A stretch of DNA of 64,000 nucleotides, from the NCBI RefSeq assembly GCF_030867095.1, contig NC_081829.1, positions 52,697,036-52,761,035 of the forward strand, read 5' to 3'. The translations under genes and the position numbers were made by a program. This DNA comes from Alligator mississippiensis (lineage: Eukaryota; Chordata; Crocodylia; Alligatoridae). Below are positions 1 to 12,193 of this stretch, piece by piece (the stretch's first letter is position 1; the number at the start of each line of letters is the position of its first letter). The notes beneath the pieces are model-generated. The model was not told the origin of the DNA. It saw only the letters and a program-made list of their open reading frames with translations, and did not search any database.

Positions 1-264
1 GTTTATTATATTGTGTATTACACTATAGAATTTATATAGGAAAGCACACATATACATTTATATATTTTTATAAAGACAAGACATTATGGAACACACCATG
101 AAGCATGCTGGAAAGGCAGCTGACAAGCCTTCAGGGAGGGATGGAAGACAGGGTAGAGGGAGATCTGTAAGTTCCCACCCCACAAACTGAGAGAGAGCCT
201 CTTTGCTTCAACAAGCAGGTATGAGGCTTCCACTAGTTATACAGACAGCAAGGAGAGAGGAGCA

Positions 265-2225
265 GTGCCACTGCCACTGCCTGTGCCTGAGTCTCCATCC
301 CCTTCAAGAGCACCAGCCATAACCCCCACCACTATGACAACAAGCACCAGCACCAGCATGATAGTCTCCTCCACCCCCATTTCATTTCCCATGCTGAGCC
401 TCCCAGTGACAGAGGAAGAGTTGGAGATGGAACTGGATCTGAATGCCCTAGCAAGAGAAAATCTGGGGAAGAAGGGGGAATCATCTGAGTTTGTGCTCCA
501 AACATTCCAAAGTTCCCCTAGAGCCAGGTCTCCTTCCCCAGAAGGCACTTCACAGTAAGCTGAGATAGAGGTTGTGGAGACAAGAAAGATGCTTGCTCTG
601 GATGGCCAGCCCTTCTCCTTAGTTGAGTGGCCAGGATTCAGGTGGCTCATGGCACTTTTGGCTCCATTATACTGCATGTCTGCATGCACCACCTTCAGCA
701 GGACTCTGGTGCCCTTCCTATATGAGGCATGTAGGGAGTACTTGAGGTAGGAGCTGCACAAGGCAGGTCCATAAGTGGCCTTACACTTCAACACTGACAT
801 CAGAGCAGTCAGGTGGAGATCACGCATACCTCTCCCTCACAGGGCACTGGTGTGACCAGTCATGCTGTTGGTGGGCTGTCCTTCAAGTGGAGGTGATGAA
901 TGAGTCCCACATGGCAACAGAGATCATGGAGACCATGAGCTGCATGGTGCAGGGGTGGCATGGTGTAGGGGTGGCTCAGTGGACAGGGGTGGCTCAGTGA
1001 GCTCACCACGGGTTCATGGGCACTGACAATGGGGCCAATATGGTCAAGGCAGCCCGTGATGCCAACTTTGTTGGCATCCACTGTGTGGCACAGAAGTTCC
1101 ACCTTATAGTTAGGTATACCTTGGAGCAGGAACAGGGCTGCCGGTGACTGTGCCAGCACCACCAGCAAGCTCATTTCAAAATGCAGGAAGGTGGCAGGTT
1201 ACTTCCACCAGAGCATCAAGAGGGGCAAGATGCTGCAGGACAAACAAGCAGAGCTTTACATCCCACAGCACAAACTCATGCAGGAGGTGGAGACTCAGTG
1301 GAACCACACACACCTGATGCTTGAGAGGCTGGTGGAACAACAGAAGGCCATCCATGAGATGGCCTTGCTCAGGGAGGTTGCGATCAACAGCCCCCTTAAC
1401 AGAGCTGAGTGGGATACCATCTCCCAGATCTTGTTGGTCCTCAAGCCCTTCCTTGAAGCCAGTGAGAGGCAATGTCCTCCTTAGCCAGGTGATCCCTGTG
1501 GTGAGGGAACTTCAGAGTCAAATGGAGAGCTTTTGGGGTATCAATGTTCCTGGCTGGGTCAAGCCACAGTCACCAGATGTGCAGGCACTGGTGAGGTGGC
1601 TGATGGAGAGCATCAGGAAGTGGCTTGATCCCTTCCGGTCTAGTACAGTCCACATGCTGGCTGCCATATGTGACCTGAGGGTGAAGGGCAGCATATGCAG
1701 CAGCCAAAGCCTGAATCAGTAGACGGAGGAGCTGGTGAAGAGTCAGGGAGGTAGAGCACTGGAGGCGGGGGACGTGGAAGAGGGGGATCCACTGTTCCAT
1801 GCTAGCACACCATTCATCAGCCAGTCTCCTCCTTCACCACAGGTGCTGCCTATCTTACCCAAGGTTATGGCTTCCATGGTGGGGTCCAGAGGCACGAGAC
1901 CCTACCACCAGGCAGGTAGGACTCAGGCCTTGGTGGCTGCCTATCTTGTCAAAGACATGGTGCCACTGCTCTGTGACCCCTTGGCCTACTGAGCAAGCTG
2001 CAGCCAGATGTGACTAGGTCAGGCCACGGTTGCCCAGGAACACCTGTCCTATCCACTGACTAGTGTTCTGAGTGAGAGGGTGTTCAGCATTGCTGGGGAT
2101 GTAGTGACATTCCACCACACCTGCTTGGATCCTGTTCTGGTGAAGCAGCTGGTGTTCCTCAAGGTGATCCTCCTGCTGCTGGGGTTCCCCAAGCTCCAGG
2201 TGCAACCCTCCTTACTCTGTCCACA
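265..2225 (+). mobile_element. hAT-superfamily transposon, degraded transposase
   Basis: Fossil DNA transposon whose coding remains read as a hAT (ZBED-like) transposase in shifting frames. Visible pieces in order: a block near 910-950 reading MATEIMETMSCMVQGW; the TDNGANMVKAARDANFVG block at 1022-1075 followed by HCVAQKFHLIV, which resembles the hAT catalytic-core region; the open stretch 1191-1484 containing ETQWNHTHLMLERLVEQQ, a hAT hallmark; RWLDPFRSSTVHMLAAICD near 1620-1675; and FSIAGDVVTFHHTCLDPVLV near 2080-2140, the C-terminal hAT dimerisation region. Several frame changes and stops separate the pieces, so no transposase is made. An acidic, Ser/Pro-rich open stretch at 265-558 may be the divergent N-terminus. 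I did not find the terminal inverted repeats or an 8-bp target duplication. The superfamily call is firm; the exact ends are not. Confidence 0.8.
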
Positions 2226-2289
2226 CCTATTTCCTTTTTTCATTTTTTTAAAACCATTTAATGCCCTGCTCTCAGAGCTGGAGGGGGCA

Positions 2290-2525
2290 CTCGCTGCATC
2301 ACCAGCCAGAAGGGGAAGAACATGTTCCTGCTGAATTTCCACACCAGGACAAACTTGGAGGTATGGGGAAGGAGGAGGCCCCAGGTCCTGCACATGACCA
2401 CTTAAACTGCACTCTGCCAGGTCTGGGAGGCTTGGTGGGACTGCTGGCGGAATGGCAGCTCCAGGAAATGCCAGGACTGAGGATCCCTCTGGTGAAAGAT
2501 GGGTAGGAGGTGCCATAACCTCCAG
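2290..2525 (+). repeat. Repeat block shared with 61700-61950
   Basis: Downstream of the hAT transposase remains. It shares an identical 17-mer (ctccaggaaatgccagg at 2459-2475 and 61872-61888) and collinear flanking matches, such as ctggtgaaag followed by a GGTGCC, with the inside of the inverted-repeat element at 61570-62750. This suggests the block is non-coding sequence of the hAT element that was also carried by a non-autonomous relative. Confidence 0.6.
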
Positions 2526-2959
2526 CCACCACATGCATGCACACAGTCCTGGCTGAGGAAATCGTAGATCCATCACATCTTTGACAGGACTGAGCCTTGC
2601 TGGTTGCAGGGCAGTTGTGAGTCTCCAGGTGAGCTCAGTTTAGCTTCCTGGGATGCCAATTTTTGCATTGAAAAACCCTTTGTCAGGCTGAGAAAGTACC
2701 TGCAGTTGCTATGTGTGCTGTTCCCAGATGAAAGAAATAGGAAAGAAGCCAGAGGCTGACATGCAATGCAGGAAAGAAAGCCAGTTAGTGAAAATGGAAA
2801 TGGAGGCATCAGGGGGTGAGAAACAGGCTGGGGTGGTGGGGGAGGAGGGGAATGTAACAGTGCAGGTTAAAGTGCAGAGGTACTTGGGGAGTCAGATGTT
2901 TGGCAGGTTGCAGTGTGTCAGAATTCAAATGTCTATATTAAGTCCATGAGTTTCTGTAC

Positions 2960-3265
2960 CTAGGAGGTTGATGAAGTGCAGTTCATAGGCTTGTCTGTGA
3001 AAAGTGGTTTGCAAATTCCCTTTGAGGATCAGGCCTGAGAGATTGGAGACAGGTGGTATTCTTTCCTTGTCTTTGATAGATTTTCAGTGTGTGCTCATTC
3101 TGGTGCATAGCTGTTGCTTGGTGTCTCCATTTATTTTCCATCAGGGCACTTGAGAGATCCAAGGGACATGACACAACCCAAAACTCAAAGAGGGAGGGCT
3201 GCATATTAATAATGACATTATGACTGAAACACAAACGCCCATTATGCAAACTCATCTTTTGGAAG
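2960..3265 (-). mobile_element. Penelope-like element fragment (GIY-YIG endonuclease end)
   Basis: On the minus strand the sequence reads GDTKQQLCTRMSTH, then a stop, then KSIKDKE, PVSNLSGLILKGNLQ and HRQAYELHFINLL. This resembles the C-terminal GIY-YIG endonuclease region of Penelope-like retroelements, where a GETKQQLxTRMxxH pattern is common. It is short and carries at least one stop. Assignment is by remembered family pattern only; a domain search of the translated segment would decide. Confidence 0.45.
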
Positions 3266-3317
3266 ATGGTTTGGACTACTCTAATTTCCCAGGCATGCAC
3301 TAACTCCTAATGATTTG

Positions 3318-3596
3318 TTTTCTTTAGCCAAAGAAAGGCTGGGTGTGGGAGAGTGGATTAATTTGCAGCAAAGGAGATTTAGATTAGATATCTGGAGGGT
3401 TTTTTTTCTAATTATAAAGATGGTTAAGCACTGGACCTGGCTATCTAGGGAGACCATGGAATTCCCTTTATTGGAGGCTCTTAAGAATATGTCTGACAGA
3501 TATTTGTCTAGGGTGGTTTAAGCATCCTTAATCCTGCCCAGTGCAGAAGGTTGGACTAGAGTTCCATCCCTGCCCTACATTTCTATGATTTCTTTG
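3318..3596 (+). mobile_element. CR1 LINE 3' end fragment
   Basis: The translation contains RFRLDIWRVFF, KMVKHWTWLSRETMEFPLLE and LKNMSDRYLSRVV, followed by a stop and a CR1-type tail (gaaggttggactagagttccatccctgcc and then atttctatgattt). These are the last ~70 residues of a CR1 reverse transcriptase ORF and its short 3' UTR. 5'-truncated, as most CR1 copies are. Confidence 0.8.
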
Positions 3597-4153
3597 TTTT
3601 AACTATGTTAGGAGAATTGGGCTAAATTAGGCTTAATGGAATGAATGCATATTGTTTGTCCTGGTTTTCACCTAATTTTCAGTCCCCATATCACTTTGTC
3701 TCTTTGTAAGCTTGTTTCAGGATTGCCCATAGGCACATGCTGTAATCATTTGTGCATACAGTGATAGAGCTACAATCCCAGCCCCTATTTTGACAGTAAA
3801 GGACAAACTGATGGATGGTATTCAGTTGTATTTAAAAGTGTAGGCCATTGTGAAAGCATCTTTGTTCCAAATGTATGGAACTTCAGTGAATGTTGTGTAA
3901 ATAGGCAACCTTCTGTGACAGCTAGAAGCTTAATGTTTGAATATTTACAGTGTGGGTCATATATTAAAACTGTAGCCTGGGTGTACACGGGTTTGTACTT
4001 CCCTTGCCAATTGAGGAATTATTGGCAGAGCAGTGTGCTGTGGAGGGACACAACAGCCCAGTGGCCGCCTCCGTCCCCTATAGAGTCAGATCCAGTCAAT
4101 CAATTACTATATAATATGCAGATTTATTATCACAACAAAACCATTAAAGGGTA

Positions 4154-4158
<5 letters not shown>

Positions 4159-4203
<45 letters not shown>
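4159..4203. repeat. (AT)n microsatellite
   Basis: About 22 uninterrupted AT units inside the probable solo LTR; a shorter TA run follows at about 4240-4257. Confidence 0.95.
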
Positions 4204-4205
<2 letters not shown>

Positions 4206-4287
4206 CTATGTACAAGTTTACAAAACAATAAACCATATAATATATATATATATATATTACACACACAGAGATATACCACAGCCAGTT

Positions 4288-4305
4288 GGGGGGGGGGGGG
4301 GGGGG
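4288..4305. repeat. Poly-G tract of 18 bases
   Basis: Uninterrupted run of 18 G on the plus strand, flanked by ccagtt and ctcacc. Such a run is prone to assembly error and could form a quadruplex. Confidence 0.95.
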
Positions 4306-5189
4306 CTCACCTGTAGGGACCCTCTCTTCAGGGTAACTTACTACTACTCTGCAGTCCTGGAAGGTTGCCTCTTGTTTTCCAGGTGAAGCTCTATCCGCTG
4401 CTGCCACCGTCTTGGCTTAGGACCACAGGCACCGCTGTGTGTAGTGGACGCTTCACCTTATGCTAGGTCTTGGAGGCCTGGACAGCCTCTGGGCTGCCTC
4501 ATCTGCACTGAGCTGCTGTCCCGTGTCAGCAGCTGTAGAACCAAGCCACCTCAAGTGGCTCCTAGGGTCTCTCACCCTCCATGCAGTGCCTCCTGCATCG
4601 AGCTCCCAGCCTTGTTCTGGGGGTTGAGGACCTGAGACACCCCAGGGGCTCAAAAGATCCTGTTCCATGCACCAACCTGTGCACCGTGTCTCTGGCTGCA
4701 CACCAGAGTCAGGGTCTGGACACTGTGTGCCATGCTGTGCACTGAGAAACTAACCCCTGGAGCCATCCCCCACTCCCCGCTGATAGAAGTCTTCAGGAGC
4801 TCTTCCTGAGTTACTGCTTTGCCCTGCTGAGCAGCTCTCCTCAGCTCTTCTAAACCCTGCTCTTTTTACTTTTTACTTCTCAGTCCTTGGGGCATCTCCC
4901 CTTGTGCTGGCATGTAGCTTCTTTTATATGTTCCAGGGCTCTGCCCCTGAAGTCTTCTGGATCTGACAGTTTGCAGTCTTCAATCAGGTCCTGGAGAGCT
5001 CTTCTCCCCCTCCCCTCAGAAAAGGGGCGTGATGTTATTTCTCTTGCTGCCTCCTGATTGGTGGTGGGCTCCACCAAACAAAACAGCAGGATCTCAAGCC
5101 TGGGATTCAACCCAAGCTCTGAAAGGTAAGCCTGCTGCAACTGTATTGCTTTATTCTCAACCCCCACATCCCAAATGCACACCATTAAT

Positions 5190-7880
5190 TTGAAGTGCAT
5201 TTAAATATGTAATTCTATTGTGTGATAGTTATTATGGAATCTGAAACTACAGCAAAAGGATTGAAAAAAAATTAGCCTCAGCAGAGATGGAGCCTGATCC
5301 TGAATTTCCTGGGTACCCAAACTCTCTGTGACAACAGTGAGTATTTAAGGACAACCAAGACACAGGAATATGTCCTTACTGCTTCAAATAAAAAAAAAAA
5401 AAATGAATAGAGATAATGGGAAACATTTTGTACTAATGACTTTGAAATGGCTAAAAGGTGAAATGAAAATGTCCAGCATTTGTAGAACTCAATACCAGCT
5501 TTAAAACCACAAGGGAAAATGATGCACTAACAAGAATTGTCAGGAACCAAGAGCTGTTTCAAGACTAACACAGTATAGGTCTAGACTGTAGCCAAGCACA
5601 TGCTACCACTGGATGGAAGGAAGGGAGTAAAATGTTTGTCACCCCATGTAGACTGTTTCCTAGGAAAGTGTCAGCAAGAAATGTGTCCACCACCTAAGGG
5701 ACTATGGCTGATCAAAGACTGAATGCTCTTTCAAGAATCTCACAGGTACTTCTCTGCCTCCTACCAGGGCACCAGCAAGCAGAGCTGGCCAATTAAGCAC
5801 AGGGGCGTATGGTTCACTTCACACAGAGAGACAGTATTGCTTTCCTTCAACATGTCAGGGGAACTCCAGGACACAGGCAAATTGCCTCCTGTGTAGCAAT
5901 GCTGTGCTACCACTCACCCCAAACCCTACACTTCCTGAAGGGCTATGCCAAAGAGTCAGGAACCATCTCAGAGTATGAGCTATAGAGGTATTTTCATCTG
6001 CCTTAATTTATATCTTTACTTATACTAACTAAAAGACAAACAAAGAAACACATGGTCTCTAGCTCTGCCATGGCAAGACAGACAGGAATAAGAGCGCACA
6101 GCAGTGACATTATCCCGCAGGGATGGGAACACTTGAAATCTCCTATTTAAAAATAAAGTCAATTGCTTTCAGCAATTGAAAATAAGAACTAGGTATATTC
6201 ATTCTATAAAATAGTGTAACAAAAAATAAAATGTTAGATCCTGTAGTTCTGCTCCTGAAAATATAAAATAAATGTCCTCTTAAAGAATAATCATCTCCTA
6301 AAACTTTGGAACAAGGAGTAGAACTTCACTTTTTGGATTCCTAGTCCAATGCTTTTAACATTAAGATTATCTTTCTTCTCTCCTTTAAAACTTAACAAAC
6401 TTAGATGTAGTATTTATATAGCAAAGGTATAATCAAGTTTCTACCAGCTTCTGATTTTTGCAGGCATTGATAATCTTAGGTCCCAAGAAATGTTATTACT
6501 CATAACAAAAGTTTTGTTCAAAAAACTTTTCAGTATAGCTATTCCATTTGTTTTTTTTTAAACAAATCTGTATGTTGTTCAGCACCAGATCACCAGAGAA
6601 GTCAGTACATTTATATTTATTTCATAAAACAAGTTGATTTTAAAATAATATGTTAAAACTTTTTATGTCCAACTGAGGAGGACAATAGAGAAATATGGCA
6701 TCATTTGGACTTCCACTTGATTTTTTTATAATTAATATTTAATCACTAATCAACTTTTGAATCACACTTTGATAGAAACTGTCAGGAAATTATTAAGTTT
6801 GTATTGGATATGTTTTGTTCTGGGGATTGTCAGATGTTTAAAAAGTAGCAGGTATAAATCATATAAATAAACTCATACAAGTATTATTTTTAACTAAAAT
6901 TAATTGGATGCAACATATGCATGGTTCTGTTTAAAATAGCTTAGCCATGTTAATGTGTGATGAGAACCAAGAGGTTGATATTTAGATCAATTGAAAATGT
7001 TGTGGGTGTGTAAGAAACAACAGATTTGAAAACAGAACACATTATTCATCTGTGTTTTTGAGGGTGCACACCCACACACAGTGTGTGTGTTAAAGTACCA
7101 TTGAATATCCCTGTGGATGTTCTGTACACTGTGCAGTTTGACAGTCCCTTGATGTAAAAGAACTAGTATTAAACAGAGTCCCCTGAAGCATACTGGTTAC
7201 TCAAGGGCCAAAATGCTTTTTCATATTATTGTAACTGCCTGTTATTCTGTCATAGAAAAACTGACTTTCAGAGAGAATTAGTTAATTTTCTTCTAAAAAT
7301 GCATGCAGATATATTTATATTAGTTTTTGTGTACATACAATAGCATTAGGCCAGAATAGATGGGATTCTTCCTCTTCATTTTCCTTTCCCTCTCTTGGTA
7401 ACAGACATCATTACATAGGAGAAAGGAATGTTTAGCAAGTAAACTGTATGTTTTTGCTAAATAATAGGAATCCCAAACAAATTACCTAATCTGATTAGGT
7501 AACTGAACAGAATAACATCTTTCCTTTGTTGTTTGGCAAACCAACTCCATCCTCTTCTGTTTTTTACTCTTCTGCAGGCAGGATGTGGAGGGAATCCTGA
7601 CATCCTGATCTCCTAGTAACATTACATTCCCAGTGGCACAGTGTGATTTACTGTTAGGATGGATTCCCAAATGAATGCGCTTTACTTTAAATATCAGACA
7701 CTTGGACTTTATGCAAGAGGCACCACTGCTGTTTCTTTAAGGAAAAGGTATCTTAGGGCAGAAACAGACATTGGCTGACATCCCATTTTGGACTGCCATA
7801 AAAAAGTTTATGGTGGCTTAAATGGTAAACAAATAGATGTCCCTACCTTTTGTCACACCAAATCAGAGGCAAATCAGCAG
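5190..7880. other. AT-rich unique sequence, no gene seen
   Basis: No open frame above about 60 codons resembles a known protein. The stretch is AT-rich with only short homopolymers (for example the A run near 5388-5402) and a short CA/TG tract near 7070-7090. It lies downstream of the CTNNA3 3' end. Confidence 0.7.
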
Positions 7881-7937
7881 CGTTACAAAAGGTGGTAATA
7901 TATTCTTCTGCTTTCCTGTGGCAGGTGTATTAGCTCT

Positions 7938-7985
7938 GTGGCAGGAGAGTGTGGGCAGCCCAGTCTGCCCACACTCTCCAGCCAC
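7938..7985. repeat. 21-bp-arm inverted repeat (hairpin)
   Basis: Arms 7938-7958 and 7965-7985 are reverse complements except for one position, separated by a 6-nt loop (cccagt). The inner 15 bp of each arm match perfectly (ggagagtgtgggcag and its complement). No coding role seen. Confidence 0.9.
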
Positions 7986-8254
7986 CTAAAACAGATGCTC
8001 TGGGAACTTGAGAAGCACCTGCCCAGCTTTCCCCACTTAGAGAGAGGCATCTTCGGGAATCTCAGGCACTTCCCTATCAGTACAGAAGTCAGGAGTTCCC
8101 CAATTAGGGGCATCAACCCTCAGATCTCCAGATGCATGTCTCCACAAGTGGGGAAGCACAGGCTGGTCCCAGTGTGGAAGCATAGCATCTGGGGAATTCC
8201 CCAGTACTCTGTGTCTTCATTCCAGGACCTGTCAGGGTCCATAGAGGCATAAAT

Positions 8255-8705
8255 CCTAGTGGTTAGAACCAGGATGTGCATCACCAGCATTCATAGTCAG
8301 AAGGCAAGCTAAGGTCAAACCAGGGTTTGGGGCAATAAGCCAGCAGGGTTGCCAGAAATGGACATCAGGAAATGAGCCAAGGGCAAAACTGGGGTTCACA
8401 TGTTGAGCATAGGGGTTACCACCACAAGTGGATGTCTAGAAATGAGCCATGGTCAAACTGGGGTTCCAAAGTTCAGGGAGTGGGCATGTGCACAGGAATG
8501 CTGGAGCAGGCACTAGGGAAGTCACACAGATGTGACTTACTCACAGACTGATGCTAGTTCCTTGCACAGCAGAGGTCAGGTGCTACAAAAGCTACTTAAA
8601 AGCAGCCCTTGAACCAGTCAGTGGCCTGAGGCTCATCTGGCCCTGCTTAGGAGGTTGAGTAATGCTGACCTAGCTACCAAACTGCAGCGTAGGGGCCTTA
8701 TATGA
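8255..8705. repeat. Unclassified interspersed repeat with ~70-bp internal periodicity
   Basis: Three copies of a core like gagccaaggtcaaactggggtt lie at about 8306, 8375 and 8446, spaced about 70 bp. Downstream is a TATA-like cttaaaag near 8595 followed by GC-rich text. The arrangement resembles an old LTR or other retroelement end, but I cannot name the family and saw no paired end. Confidence 0.35.
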
Positions 8706-9039
8706 CCCACTTAACCCAGACCAAACCTGGGAATCTCTGGGGACCCATCTCAGTAAAAGTTGGGGTTTCCCTGCTTACCCAGACCTGCCTTTGGGATTTT
8801 GGGGATTTTTCCCGTTCACCCAGCACTTTCCCCCAACCTGAAGACATCCCAGGGGCCAGGCTGGGTAAGTGGAGAAAGCTGGGCAGGCATTCTCAGGCCC
8901 AGAGGGGCCCAATCCTAGCTAATAATTCCTGGGGTTCACAGAACAAGGCCCCTAAAGCCCTGAAAGAACACATCACACTTTGTCCTGTACCATCAATGGG
9001 TAGGACACAGGTGACAGGTTTCACATAATGAAGTGGATC

Positions 9040-11626
9040 AGCTGTGCCAGAACATATTGCAATACAGCTGATTGGCTTCATTCAGCAATGTCTATTTCAA
9101 GCTTTAGTCATACATAGAGTCTATTATACCATAATACTTTCTCAGGGAACTAGAGGATGCTCAATGGGTAGTCATAGGGTCTTACAATGAAATAATGGAT
9201 GAAAGTATTTAAGTCTTGGCTTTTTTTTTTTTTTTTTGGCTGTATTTTATTCTATTTTTTTTTTCTTCTCGAACAATGAACATCTATTTAAAAAAAAAAC
9301 CCAAAACCTAAAAATGCTGGAAATGAATCTATCCAGCTACATGGCCCCTGGGCCTTATATACAAGCAAGACCACAAATTTTAAATAAAAGGAAGTATACA
9401 GCAGATAAGTACAAGCTGACAGCAATAAAAGAAAGTGTGACAGCATGGAATTTTGCTGTCTACTACTGATAAAGACTTTAAAATAATACCTTTTAAAGAT
9501 TCCAAAAGCTTATTAAAGAAATTGCTGGATAAACACATTTTCTTAAATGCTGCATTAGAGGATCTATACAGAACAAAACAAACAAAAAAATCCTTATTTT
9601 TTCAAAGAAGCTGAAGTAATTTTAAAACCACATAGGCTAGTGGGCAGTTTGATTCTCCTTTCCAACAAAGATGCAATAGTTGTGGTATGATTTTAATGTC
9701 TGTCTGATATATAAAGAATGAAATACTTGAATGCTTTCCCAGTTAGATTAACCTATAACCAATAAAAAGCATGGGGTCCAAGACATATCTAAGTTATGCT
9801 TTGAGTCTTTAAGGATTTGTCTACTCTACTATCTACCAGAATAGTTTCCTGAATGATCTACATCAACAAAATCCCTCTTTTGTTGGCATAACTTTGTTGT
9901 GTGTGTGTTGGGGAAAGTGGGACCAAGGTATTTGGGGAGGGGGGGGGGTGGCTCCACATAGCTAGTTTTACCAGTCATGCTGGTAAAACTTTGTAGTGTA
10001 AACCAAGTCAACAATATAAGAAGAGGGAAAATACACTGAGTAGCGAGGGGAAAAAAAGACACAAAAAGGATTTGTGTGTTTTTGAAAGGTCTCACTATGC
10101 CCAGGAAAAAACAATAAAAGTTCTCACTATGTCTAGGGTATGATGCAGCAAACATACAAATATGGCAGAAACTGGATTTTTCTAAATAGAAACTTTAAGC
10201 ACTGAAGGAAACCAAACCAGACCAACTGGAGCAGATTTAACTAGACAAAGTAGTCTGTTAAAAATATATGTTAATGGAGCCACGGAAGCAAATCGGACTG
10301 TCTTCCTTTTGTGCAGGTGGTTGAATAAATAAACAAATACAATTTCTAGTATTTCATTGACTCTCAAAACTGAACATACACTTAGGGCCTTGTTACACAT
10401 TGCACTTTAAGCTTCTCAAATGTTGATAAGCATTAGTGTTAGTTTGAGTTTAGAGTAATTACACATTCAGGCTAAAAATATTCTCTCACTGTCCCTGGGA
10501 AAGTGACTGTCCCCAGCTGTGACTTGCCACTAGAAGGCTGGCAAGCTGGGGTATGACTAGGAGATACAGTTATGCAAGAAAAGACAGTATAAGCTTGTGT
10601 TCAGTGACTAGCACAATGAAGCCTTGTTCTGTTCAAGCTCTATAGGTACGTATATATTACAGATGATAAACATTCACAAAACAGGTGCTAGGTACCTGTG
10701 TCATAGTTTGCATTCTTAATTTCTGCATGGGTGGCTCCAAAGAAAACCTTTTACATTCAGAAAATATGAATCAGAAAGTTTGGATTTTTTTAGTTTGCTC
10801 TAGGAAAATTGTTACTTGTATTTTCAGATAGACTTGAAATCATGCCAAGTGATGCATCAAAAGAGTCAGCCAGATCTAATTAGCAGCGTCCCTTTTTATG
10901 ACCGTATGTATCGTCTCAGAATTCAGAGCCTATCACTATCATTTTATAGTAATAGGAACACAAGCAGAGAACTGATTATCACATACCGATGTTATAAAAA
11001 ATAGAGAATATAAAAGTAGTCAGAGTTATGTTGTTGAGCAATAAGATGGTGCTTTAATAATATTGATGCTGTGGAACTATAACTTACATTATATATAGCA
11101 CATAGATAAAAACAAATATCCTTTTTTATATAGGCCTGGCATTCTTTTGTCCAAGATACTTTTTTTTAATTACATGTGGACACATTGCCTATCTATTTTA
11201 GAAGTAAAAGCAGAGCACACAAACTAATAACTCACTTACCTGAAGCTTATGTAAATGTAAATGAAAAGTGAAGGCATAGTCTGTTCTTAAAAGTCTTTTC
11301 TTTATATATCTTTGCCCTCTGAATGAGGGGGGCAGGGGTTGCATGAACATGAAAGTATTAAAATAGGGAAGGCACAAAGAGCTTTTCTTCATACCTTGAA
11401 GTATCCCATATGTCTTGCCCACAGTGGAAGCCTCTCCCAGGTGAAGGGCAAGGAAAGCTCCCTACCTAGTACTCCACAGGAGTATAGCTACCTCAGAAGG
11501 GAAGGGAAGGAGTATAATATTGAGCTGTGTTTTCACTCTGTTCACACTGGCTACTTCTGTATAACATTTGTTGCACTTCCCTAGTTGGTGATACAGTGAC
11601 TGTCCTGTCCCAGAGAATTTGAGGCA
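9040..11626. other. No gene seen
   Basis: Mostly AT-rich unique sequence. It contains a T run near 9221-9238, a perfect 11-bp-arm hairpin at 9964-9990 (agttttaccag, 5-nt loop), and a possible repeat end at about 10385 (gggccttgttacac) that resembles one at 51536. Confidence 0.6.
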
Positions 11627-12193
11627 CAGTGGGTGCATCTATGCATGCACTTTAATGGGCATTAGCCTACTGTACTGCACATTAAAGTGTGATGTAAAAA
11701 AAACCCCAAGAGATTATGTTCACAAACAGTAAAATAGACTACTGCACATTACATGTCATTTAAAAAACATGCTCTTTAGTAACTGCATATTAAGACAGGC
11801 TAAGGCACATTTTTCTCATACCTCAGGGCACTTTTACACACGGTCTGAGGGTGGGGTGGTAGCACTTTAATTAGAGCCGTTTTCATTAAGGCAACATTGT
11901 GTCTCTTTTATCAGTGTCCCTGTACTTAAAAATGGTGGCAGGGGCAGTTGAACTAAAGCTTGTTTGACAGGCTTAAGATCAAGTGCTCCCACCACCATTT
12001 TTAAGGGTAGAGACACTGATACACGAGATGCAGGAAGCTGCTGGAGCGTGGCAATTGCCATGCTCCAGCAGACTCGATGACTTGGAATTCCAGTGCATCA
12101 GAGCAGTCTCTGTGCTCATGTTTAGGCACCCTCACACTGGAGGTACTAAATTTAATGTGCATTAGAAAAATGCATGTGTAGATGTGCCCACTA
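11627..12193. mobile_element. MITE-like element, long inverted-repeat family
   Basis: The left end reads CAGTGGGTGCATCTATGCAT and the right end, reverse-complemented, reads TAGTGGGCACATCTACACAT, giving matching terminal inverted repeats. The interior holds two further nested inverted repeats (11911-12021 and 12038-12071). No transposase is encoded. The ends match those of the elements at 43924, 47841, 49580, 50093 and 61570, so they form one family or a set of relatives. Target duplication not established. Confidence 0.7.

Larger units (their letters stand above)
4034..5085 (-). mobile_element. Probable solo LTR, minus strand
   Basis: Read on the minus strand the block starts TGTTTTG and ends CAGCACA, with the sequence GCAG on each side (4030-4033 and 5086-5089), a possible short target duplication. 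A CCAAT box lies near 5053-5060, a TATA-like ATATAAAAG near 4924-4932, and an AATAAA at 4123-4128, all in the order expected of U3-R-U5. No coding remnant was seen. The block holds an AT dinucleotide array and a G run. The family is not recognised; ends and LTR nature are inferred. Confidence 0.45.

Noticed and set aside
4144-4407. 87-codon minus-strand open frame
   Set aside because: Mostly Tyr-Ile repeats from the AT dinucleotide array and Pro from the G run.
9964-9990. 11-bp-arm hairpin as a terminator or small RNA gene
   Set aside because: No pol III boxes or downstream context; short hairpins of this size are expected in repeats.
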